A stretch of DNA of 18,836 bases from Bacteroidota bacterium (GTDB lineage Bacteria; Bacteroidota; Bacteroidia; Bacteroidales; Bacteroidaceae): the NCBI GenBank assembly GCA_023415545.1, contig JAEZKJ010000068.1, positions 1 to 18,836 of the forward strand, read 5' to 3'. Both the position numbers and the translations under genes were made by a program. The notes under the pieces are model-generated. The model was not told where the DNA came from, did not search any database, and worked only from the letters and a program-made list of their open reading frames with translations. Positions 7,203 through 13,562 of this stretch are shown here, in pieces (the stretch's first letter is position 1; the number at the start of each line of letters is the position of its first letter).

Positions 7203-8519
7203 TTAACAATACATGTTAAGTATAGCTTCGTAAAGTTCTTGCTTACCACTAACTTGTTTTGGTTCACCAACAATCTTAGAATAGTTAACAAGATCCTCAA
7301 GAGATAATTTACCTTCTTCAAATTCTTTACCTTTTCCTGCGTCAAATGAAGCATAACGATCGCTTAACATTTTCTTATAAGGAGACTCATTAAGTAATTC
7401 TGCTGCAGATTCTAATGCACGAGCCATAGCATCCATACCTGAGATGTGAGCAATAAATATATCCTCAAGATCAGTTGAGTTACGACGAGTTTTAGCATCG
7501 AAGTTAGTACCACCATTACCTAGGCCACCATTACGAATAATTTGCATCATAGCTTGAGTCAACTCATAGTTATCGATAGGGAATTGGTCAGTATCCCAAC
7601 CGTTTTGTTGATCACCACGGTTAGCATCGATAGAACCTAACATACCATTATCAACAGCAACAGCTAGTTCATGTTCAAATGTATGACCTGCAAGAGTAGC
7701 GTGGTTAACCTCAATATTAACTTTGAAATCTTTGTCAAGTCCGTGTGCTTTCAAGAAACCAATAACTGTTTCTGTATCAACATCATATTGATGTTTTGTT
7801 GGTTCCATAGGTTTTGGTTCAATTAAAAATGTACCAGTAAATCCTTTAGAACGAGCATAATCTCTTGCAATTGTCAACATCTGTGCTAGATGTTCTTTTT
7901 CACGTTTCTGATCTGTGTTAAGAAGAGACATATATCCTTCTCTACCACCCCAGAATACATAGTTGCAACCTCCTAAATCAATTGTTGCATCAATAGCATT
8001 CTTAATTTGAACAGCAGCTCTTGCTACAACATCAAACTCAGGATTTGTTGCAGCACCATTCATATAACGTGCATGGCCAAATACATTTGCAGTACCCCAC
8101 AACAATTTAATACCAGTTTCAGCCTGTTTTTGTTTAGCATAGGCAACAACTTCTTTCAAGTTTGCTTCATATTCTTCAATAGTAGCAGCCTCTTCACAAA
8201 GGTCAGTATCATGGAAACAGTAAAACTCTATACCAAGTTTCTGCATGATTTCAAAACCTGCATCAATTTTGTTTTTAGCAACTTGAATTTTATCAGATGC
8301 ATCATTCCATGGGAATTTTTTAGTACCACCACCGAATTGATCACCGCCTTCAGCACAAAGTGTGTGCCACCATGCCATAGAGAATCTCAACCAATCTTTC
8401 ATCTTCTTTCCATTAATAACCTTTTCAGCGTCATAATAGCGGAAAGCCATTGGATTTTTACTCTCTTTACCCTCAAATTTAATCTTTCCTAAATTAGGAA
8501 AATACTCTTGTGTTGCCAT
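7203..8519 (-). CDS. xylA: Xylose isomerase
   Basis: It interconverts D-xylose and D-xylulose in the cytoplasm, using two divalent metal ions. The protein is 438 residues, as expected for the Bacteroidota class II enzyme. Catalytic H103 and D106 lie in FYCFHDTD; metal ligands and active-site residues appear in FLIEPKPMEPTKHQYD (E234, K236), VNIEVNHATLAGH (E270, H273) and GSIDANRGD (D298). FRYYD, WWHT and FWGGREGY are also family marks. The ATG at 8519 was chosen over an in-frame TTG at 8552, because that upstream start reads into low-complexity codons next to the xylB stop and would add 11 residues not expected in the family. It is the last gene of the operon, 38 nt after xylB, and is followed by a strong terminator. 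No xylose transporter is present in this operon within the window. Confidence 0.97.
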   Translation of the reverse strand: MATQEYFPNLGKIKFEGKESKNPMAFRYYDAEKVINGKKMKDWLRFSMAWWHTLCAEGGDQFGGGTKKFPWNDASDKIQVAKNKIDAGFEIMQKLGIEFYCFHDTDLCEEAATIEEYEANLKEVVAYAKQKQAETGIKLLWGTANVFGHARYMNGAATNPEFDVVARAAVQIKNAIDATIDLGGCNYVFWGGREGYMSLLNTDQKREKEHLAQMLTIARDYARSKGFTGTFLIEPKPMEPTKHQYDVDTETVIGFLKAHGLDKDFKVNIEVNHATLAGHTFEHELAVAVDNGMLGSIDANRGDQQNGWDTDQFPIDNYELTQAMMQIIRNGGLGNGGTNFDAKTRRNSTDLEDIFIAHISGMDAMARALESAAELLNESPYKKMLSDRYASFDAGKGKEFEEGKLSLEDLVNYSKIVGEPKQVSGKQELYEAILNMYC

Positions 8520-8557
8520 AATTTTTCTAGTATTAAAATTGTTATTAAACAATATTG

Positions 8558-10045
8558 TTATTTTAAATTCTTATTTAATAGATTCTTCCATCTTAAATAT
8601 GCCTCTTCATAAGCCTCTTTATTATTCAAATCAGGCTCAATAGTTTGCAACTTTTTAAGTGTAGAGAATGCTTCATTATTATCTTTATATATACCTGCTC
8701 CTATACCCGCACCTTTTGCAGCACCAACTGAGCCGTCAGTATCATACAACTCTATTCTAGCACCAGTTATAGTTGCCAAAGTAGAGCTAAATATTGGACT
8801 CAAGAACATGTTTGCATATCCGGCATGGATTTTGTTAATATTGGTGCCAATGCTTTCCATTATCTCAATTCCATATTTAAATGAAAATACAATACCTTCT
8901 TGAGCAGCTCTAATTATATCTTCTTTAGTATGAACATTGAAGTTTATTCCATTGAACATACATCCTATTTCTCTATTTTCTAATATACGTTCTGCGCCAT
9001 TACCAAATGGAAGAATGGAAATACCATTACTACCGATAGAAGATTTACCTGCTAACAGATTCATATCATTATAAGAGATACCCTCGGGAGCAATATTGTG
9101 CTTAATCCAAGAGTTAAGAATACCTGTTCCATTAATGCATAGCAAAACTCCAAGACGAGTTTGATCAGCAGAGTGGTTAACATGAGCAAAATTGTTAACT
9201 CTTGACTTTTTATCATAATTTATAGTACCATTAACACCATAAACTACACCAGATGTTCCGGCAGTTGAAGCAATTTCACCTGGGTTAAACACATTAAGAG
9301 ATAAAGCATTATTTGGTTGATCACCGGCTCTATATGTAATAGGTGTACCTTCACACAATCCCAATTCAGCAGCAGCCCAAGCATTAACTCTACCTTGCTC
9401 CGAGAAAGTAGGTTTGATTTCAGGAATCATAGAATTATCGAATCCATAATAGTTCATTACTATGTCGGCGATCTTATTCTCTTTGAAATCCCAGAACATA
9501 CCTTCGGATAGACCAGAAACAGTAGTGCATATTTCACCTGAAAGCATCATTGCTATATAATCACCAGGTAGCATAATTTTATCTATTTTTGCATAAATCT
9601 CTGGTTCATGCTCTTTTACCCATGCCAACTTGGATGCTGTAAAGTTACCTGGAGAATTGAGAAGATGACTCAAACATACATCTTCACCTATCGTTTGAAA
9701 TGCGTTTTGACCATAATTAACCGCTCTTGAGTCACACCATATTATAGCAGGACGAAGAACATTTTTATTTTTGTCAACACAAACCAATCCATGCATCTGA
9801 TATGAAATACCAATAGCTTTAATCTCTTTAGCATCAATGCCACTTTGTGTCATCACAGCTTTAGTTGACATTTTAAGGTATTCAAGCCAATTTTTTGGAT
9901 CTTGTTCTGCCCAGCCTTTTTTAACAGCAATTATTGGGGCTTCATTTTTTGGATAAAAAGCTGATGCAACGCTTTTACCTGTATTTACATCAACTAAACT
10001 CGCCTTAACCGACGAACTACCTATATCATAACCTAATAGATACAT
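8558..10045 (-). CDS. xylB: Xylulokinase (FGGY carbohydrate kinase)
   Basis: It phosphorylates D-xylulose to D-xylulose 5-phosphate with ATP, feeding the pentose phosphate pathway. The protein is 495 residues, typical for the family. The N-terminal phosphate-binding strand reads LLGYDIGSSSVKASLVD (D7); the substrate loop ISYQMHGLVCVD carries MHG at 84-86; the likely catalytic base D242 lies in YRAGDQPNNAL; and an ATP-binding region follows in TAGTSGVVYG and the C-terminal GSVGAAKGAGIGAG stretch. It is the middle gene of the operon, 18 nt after the Nudix regulator and 38 nt before xylA. Its pairing with xylA makes xylulose the clear substrate among FGGY kinases. Confidence 0.95.
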   Translation of the reverse strand: MYLLGYDIGSSSVKASLVDVNTGKSVASAFYPKNEAPIIAVKKGWAEQDPKNWLEYLKMSTKAVMTQSGIDAKEIKAIGISYQMHGLVCVDKNKNVLRPAIIWCDSRAVNYGQNAFQTIGEDVCLSHLLNSPGNFTASKLAWVKEHEPEIYAKIDKIMLPGDYIAMMLSGEICTTVSGLSEGMFWDFKENKIADIVMNYYGFDNSMIPEIKPTFSEQGRVNAWAAAELGLCEGTPITYRAGDQPNNALSLNVFNPGEIASTAGTSGVVYGVNGTINYDKKSRVNNFAHVNHSADQTRLGVLLCINGTGILNSWIKHNIAPEGISYNDMNLLAGKSSIGSNGISILPFGNGAERILENREIGCMFNGINFNVHTKEDIIRAAQEGIVFSFKYGIEIMESIGTNINKIHAGYANMFLSPIFSSTLATITGARIELYDTDGSVGAAKGAGIGAGIYKDNNEAFSTLKKLQTIEPDLNNKEAYEEAYLRWKNLLNKNLK

Positions 10046-10063
10046 AAATTTTATATTTAAAGA

Positions 10064-10795
10064 TTAACGTCCAGTTTTATTATATATTGCTCTATCAAAC
10101 TTAAATAAACGTGCAGCGCGATGGCTAACTTTTACCTGTTTTTCATCTAAAGGAACAACATATTGCATTTGTGTCACTTTTTTATGAAAGTTTCTTACAT
10201 CAAATTTTTTATCATATATTAGCTCATACAAAGTTCTTAATTGAGCAATAGTGAATTTCCTAGGTAACAAATCAAATATTACAGATGGAGAAGTTTCAAC
10301 ATATCTTCTAATATATAATATTGAATCTTTTAAAATCTGAAGATGGTCAAACGCTAAATTATGTACTTCATCCACTGGAATCCATTCTGCATAAAATTTA
10401 TCGGATAGATTGGTAAGATTTTTACTCATTTTCAATAAAGATAAATAAGCTATAGTGACTATACGATAAATCTTTTGGTTTTCTATATTATGAAATCGTT
10501 CAAGCCATAAAAGATCTTTTGGATTACTAGTTCTATCTTTTGAACCATAAGCTTTAAACTGACTCATCTTTACGTTTTTCAATCCTGTTAGTTCACTTAA
10601 AACTCTCTTTGCTGCCTCATCAAGATTTTCATCATCATAAATTAAGCTACCTGGAAGTTTCATAGTATTATACTTGTCATTTTCATCATTATATATCTGA
10701 CGAACAAGTAAAACTTTAAACTTATCTTTATCAAAGCATATCAATACACAGTCAACCGAGACATGAAGATTTATATTTCCTTGTTGATTACCCAT
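10064..10795 (-). CDS. Nudix-fold transcriptional regulator of xylose use (NrtR/AraR-like)
   Basis: A 243-residue protein with an N-terminal Nudix-like domain (about residues 10-165) and a C-terminal winged-helix-like part (about 175-243, containing LPRKFTIAQLRTLYELIYDK and SHRAARLFKF). The Nudix box at residues 49-72 is degraded: G49 and the R..L.EL.G core are present, but the catalytic pairs expected from GX5EX7REUXEEXGU are altered (RVLSEL in place of REUXEE). This points to ligand sensing rather than hydrolysis. In Bacteroidota, Nudix-type regulators control pentose genes (AraR for arabinose is an established example). As first gene of the operon before xylB and xylA, it is most likely a self-regulated xylose or xylulose-pathway sensor. 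The family call is strong; the ligand is inferred from context. Confidence 0.88.
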   Translation of the reverse strand: MGNQQGNINLHVSVDCVLICFDKDKFKVLLVRQIYNDENDKYNTMKLPGSLIYDDENLDEAAKRVLSELTGLKNVKMSQFKAYGSKDRTSNPKDLLWLERFHNIENQKIYRIVTIAYLSLLKMSKNLTNLSDKFYAEWIPVDEVHNLAFDHLQILKDSILYIRRYVETSPSVIFDLLPRKFTIAQLRTLYELIYDKKFDVRNFHKKVTQMQYVVPLDEKQVKVSHRAARLFKFDRAIYNKTGR

Positions 10796-10815
10796 AATAA
10801 CTATTTATTTTGTGG

Positions 10816-10846
10816 CAAATATAAAGAGTTTTTTTCAAGATTCAAC
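10816..10846 (-). promoter_or_regulatory. Promoter of the xylose operon
   Basis: On the minus strand GTTG (plus 10843-10846), then exactly 19 nt, then TATATTTG (plus 10816-10823) followed by C. This is one of the best fits in the window to the Bacteroidota TTG-N19-TAnnTTTG promoter. The ATG of the regulator gene lies 20 nt downstream of the -7 box, so the leader is very short. Confidence 0.75.
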
Positions 10847-11124
10847 TTATTAAATAAATATTTTTTAAAATGTTTTAAAATACTTGTTTTCAGCAATCTA
10901 CATATCATATAAAATACAACATCATTCACAACACTTATCATACGATATACAATTAGTAAAAAAATATTTATTTGTTTATAATATGTATTTATTTGAAAGA
11001 CTTTTTGTTTAGGAATCATTTACATAAAAAATATTTATAGAAGAATTATTAAAAACTAATATTTTATAATGCTTTATATTATTTTTATATATATTTATGG
11101 CTAAATAAGCAATAATATAGTGCT
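10847..11124. other. Divergent control region between the xylose operon and the polysaccharide operon
   Basis: No gene was seen. Just upstream of the xylose promoter, two TTTTAAAA palindromes occur at 10863-10870 and 10873-10880, ten bp (one helical turn) apart, a possible operator or UP-like element. On the other side, TATTTATTTG is repeated at 10965-10974 and 10986-10995, 21 bp apart. For the plus-strand operon only a weak -7 candidate is visible (TATATTTA at 11090-11097), 27 nt before the receiver gene, with no -33 partner. The region is so AT-rich that short matches can arise by chance. Confidence 0.35.
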
Positions 11125-11490
11125 ATGAAAACAAAAATTTTGATACTAGATGACAAAGAGACTATAGCTAAAGTTATATCTATATATTTAAGAAATGAAT
11201 ATGACTGCATGTGGCTTCCTGATGGAGCGCAAGGTATGAAATGGCTTCAAGAAGGCAATATTCCTGATTTAATTATTAGCGATATTAGAATGCCAGAGAT
11301 GAGAGGAGATGATTTTCTGACTTGGATAAAAAGCAACGAACTTTTTAAACAGATACCAGTAGTGATATTAAGTAGCGAAGATAGCACTAGTGAAAGAGTA
11401 AAACTATTGGAAGAGGGAGCGGATGATTATATCGTAAAGCCATTCAATCCTATGGAACTAAAGATCAGAATAAAAAAAATTATTCAATAA
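11125..11490 (+). CDS. Stand-alone response-regulator receiver protein
   Basis: A 121-residue CheY-like receiver with no output domain. All key residues are present: the acidic pair D9/D10 (KILILDDKE), the phospho-acceptor D53 (IISDIRMPEM), the switch serines S83/S84 (VVILSSED) and K105 in YIVKPFNP. It should accept phosphate from a histidine kinase, which is not in the window. It is the first gene of the polysaccharide operon, 4 nt before the sugar transferase, whose own N-terminus resembles a receiver. The natural inference is that phosphorylation of this protein adjusts polysaccharide initiation by protein-protein contact rather than DNA binding. Fold certain; partner and effect inferred. 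Confidence 0.9.
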   Translation: MKTKILILDDKETIAKVISIYLRNEYDCMWLPDGAQGMKWLQEGNIPDLIISDIRMPEMRGDDFLTWIKSNELFKQIPVVILSSEDSTSERVKLLEEGADDYIVKPFNPMELKIRIKKIIQ

Positions 11491-11494
11491 AAGA

Positions 11495-12739
11495 ATGACC
11501 AACCTGCTATACATAGGTAAAAACAAAAACTATTTATCAAACATTGGAAGACTTATTAATGTACAAATGATATATGCCCTGAACTTTCAGGATGCTATTT
11601 TCATTTGCCTTAATCTAAAAACTCATGATAATTTAGTTATTCTACTTGAGAAAGGAGATCTAAATTATGATATTAATAATATACAAGCTTTTAGGAAAAA
11701 ATTTCATCATGCATATATTATACTTATTACTGAAGAACTTATTGATGAAGATAGAGTAGCGTATCTCAATAGTGGTATAAACGATACAATATCAAGTTCT
11801 ATATCTAAAAGAGATTTTATTTATAAACTTAATTTAATAAATAAAACACAAAAGACATTATTTCAAAATAGTAGCAATATTCTAAATGAAAACAAAATAT
11901 TTATTCTTCCACTTTGGAAACGTATTTTTGATATTTTAATAGCAGCCTTACTTATAGTTATATTATCTCCTATTCTATTATTGACATCTTTAGCAATTGC
12001 AATAGAGAGCAAAGGTGCTATTATTTATTCTGCTCCAAGAGTTGGGTCAAATTACACGATATTCAAATTCTATAAATTTCGCTCCATGTATATTGATGCG
12101 GATAAAAGGTTGAAAGATATTTCACATTTAAATAAATATTCAAAAACGAATATTTATGATGGAATAATAACTCCAAAGAAATATTCAGAGAAAGAATTTG
12201 AAGACATTGATTTTGAAAATGATAATTATATCAGTAATGATGACGAGATATTTTTTGATGATGAGGGAATTGTAATTAGTGAAGATAAATTGTATAAAGA
12301 TAAAGCAATTTTGGTCTCGGATGAGTACATATTACCTGAAGATATGGTTGTAGATTACATGAATAATAAACAACCCTTTATAAAAATAGAAAATGATCCC
12401 CGAGTTACAAAAATAGGAAAGTTAATACGTAAATATAGCATAGATGAGTTACCTCAATTGATTAATGTTCTTAAAGGTGATATGTCAATTGTTGGTAACA
12501 GACCTTTGCCTTTGTATGAAGCAGAAAAACTAACCAATGACGAATGTATAGATAGATTTTTTGCCCCTTCTGGCATGACAGGCTTATGGCAAGTAGAAAA
12601 AAGAGGAGATAATAAAAAACTATCCTCTCAAGAGAGAAAAGAACTAGACATAATGTATGGGCATAATTTCTCATTATGGCTTGACATTAAAATATTATTT
12701 AAAACACTTACAGCATTTGTCCAAAAAGGAAATGTTTAA
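11495..12739 (+). CDS. Undecaprenyl-phosphate sugar-phosphate transferase with N-terminal pseudo-receiver-like domain
   Basis: It starts surface-polysaccharide synthesis by transferring a sugar 1-phosphate to undecaprenyl phosphate at the inner membrane. The protein has 414 residues. Residues 1 to about 115 look like a degenerate receiver: YIILITEELIDEDRVAYLNSG lines up with the VVILSSEDSTSERVKLLEEG of the neighbouring receiver, but the acidic pocket and the KPF lysine are lost. A membrane helix (about 146-168) leads into the bacterial sugar transferase domain: KFYKFRSMYIDADKRL (191-206), then an insert of about 90 residues rich in D and E (231-290), then NDPRVTKIGKLIRKYSIDEL (300-319), PQLINVLKGDMSIVGNRPLP and the C-terminal SGMTGLWQVEKRG. 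This is the non-processive single-helix PglC/WcaJ-core type, not a full WcaJ. It overlaps the next gene by 8 nt. The sugar cannot be told from sequence. Confidence 0.92.
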   Translation: MTNLLYIGKNKNYLSNIGRLINVQMIYALNFQDAIFICLNLKTHDNLVILLEKGDLNYDINNIQAFRKKFHHAYIILITEELIDEDRVAYLNSGINDTISSSISKRDFIYKLNLINKTQKTLFQNSSNILNENKIFILPLWKRIFDILIAALLIVILSPILLLTSLAIAIESKGAIIYSAPRVGSNYTIFKFYKFRSMYIDADKRLKDISHLNKYSKTNIYDGIITPKKYSEKEFEDIDFENDNYISNDDEIFFDDEGIVISEDKLYKDKAILVSDEYILPEDMVVDYMNNKQPFIKIENDPRVTKIGKLIRKYSIDELPQLINVLKGDMSIVGNRPLPLYEAEKLTNDECIDRFFAPSGMTGLWQVEKRGDNKKLSSQERKELDIMYGHNFSLWLDIKILFKTLTAFVQKGNV

Positions 12740-13559
12740 TAAATGCGCTATGACCAGTTTAATAAAATGTTTATTTTTTAGCTTATTTGTTTTCATATCA
12801 TCAAATCTATTTGCTAATAAAGGAGATAATGGTATGGTAGTGAAAGATGTATTAAAAACTGATATCTCAGATCATTATCAAATAGTTAACGATAGTATTA
12901 AGGATTCTATTAGTCTTCAAACATTAAAACTCCCTCCATTAAACGTTTTATTTGAAAATGCACGAAATAATCCAAGTATAGCCATTTTGGAAAAGGAGAA
13001 GCAGTTGCAAAAAAAAATACTTTCTAAAGAGAAAAAAGCATGGATGAATTTCTTTGATGCTAGGGCATCATATTATTATGGTGTTACAGATAATTATGGA
13101 ACTCAAACAGATATACTTACCCCTATCTTTTATCAATACTTGGGTATAGAACAGAATTATTGGAATGTTGGAGGTAGTATAAATATATCGTTAGAAGAAC
13201 TATTTGATTTAAAAGGTAAAGTTAATAGGCAAAAAATTAATATTGAAAAAGCGGAATTAACTAAAGAACAAGCTTTTGATCAGCTTAAGCAGCAGATAAT
13301 ACATTTATATGTTACTATAGAAACAAACATAGAAATTTTAAAAGGCTTACTACAAAATGTAGCGCTGTATAAAGGAATTACAGCTGAAGCAGAAATAGAT
13401 TTTAGAAACAGAAGAAGCGAGATATCACAGTTTGCTTCAGCTAAAAGTTTAGAGAACTCAGCTAAAGAGGATGTAGAGAAAATGCGATCAAATATTAAAG
13501 AGCAGATATTAATTTTAGAAATTATTTCAAAAACTGAAATCTACCCCAATAGTAACTAG
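12732..13559 (+). CDS. Short TolC/OEP-like outer-membrane protein
   Basis: 275 residues from the ATG at 12732, which overlaps the previous stop (ATGTTTAA); an ATG six codons later is an alternative, and a far upstream ATG at 12657 lies inside the transferase gene. Residues 1-28 look like a signal peptide ending SSNLFA before NKGD. The mature part resembles an outer-membrane efflux (OEP) repeat: LPPLNVLFENARNNPSI, a long helix EKEKQLQKKILSKEKKAW, then beta-like FFDARASYYYG and YWNVGGSINISLEELFDLKG, then long helices to the end. TolC has two such repeats (about 420-490 residues in all); only one is present here. It lies 3 nt before the Wzz-like gene, in the position where a Wza-like export gene would be expected, so a role as the exit channel or a periplasmic bridge is likely. 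The fold call is moderate, the role is inferred. Confidence 0.72.
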   Translation: MFNKCAMTSLIKCLFFSLFVFISSNLFANKGDNGMVVKDVLKTDISDHYQIVNDSIKDSISLQTLKLPPLNVLFENARNNPSIAILEKEKQLQKKILSKEKKAWMNFFDARASYYYGVTDNYGTQTDILTPIFYQYLGIEQNYWNVGGSINISLEELFDLKGKVNRQKINIEKAELTKEQAFDQLKQQIIHLYVTIETNIEILKGLLQNVALYKGITAEAEIDFRNRRSEISQFASAKSLENSAKEDVEKMRSNIKEQILILEIISKTEIYPNSN

Positions 13560-13562
13560 AAT

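Noticed and set aside
8007..8492. 161-codon plus-strand ORF inside xylA
   Set aside because: It is antisense to the conserved xylA catalytic region and matches no family; a shadow frame.
8520..8552. TTG-initiated 11-residue extension of XylA
   Set aside because: The added residues are low complexity and come from the xylB-xylA spacer; the ATG at 8519 gives the expected 438 residues.
10801..11019. 72-codon minus-strand ORF upstream of the Nudix regulator
   Set aside because: It covers the xylose promoter, has AT-driven composition and resembles no family; treated as non-coding.
12657..12731. Longer N-terminus for the TolC-like protein
   Set aside because: It would place 25 residues inside the coding end of the transferase and bury the signal peptide; the ATG at 12732 overlaps the stop in the manner of the other genes of the operon.
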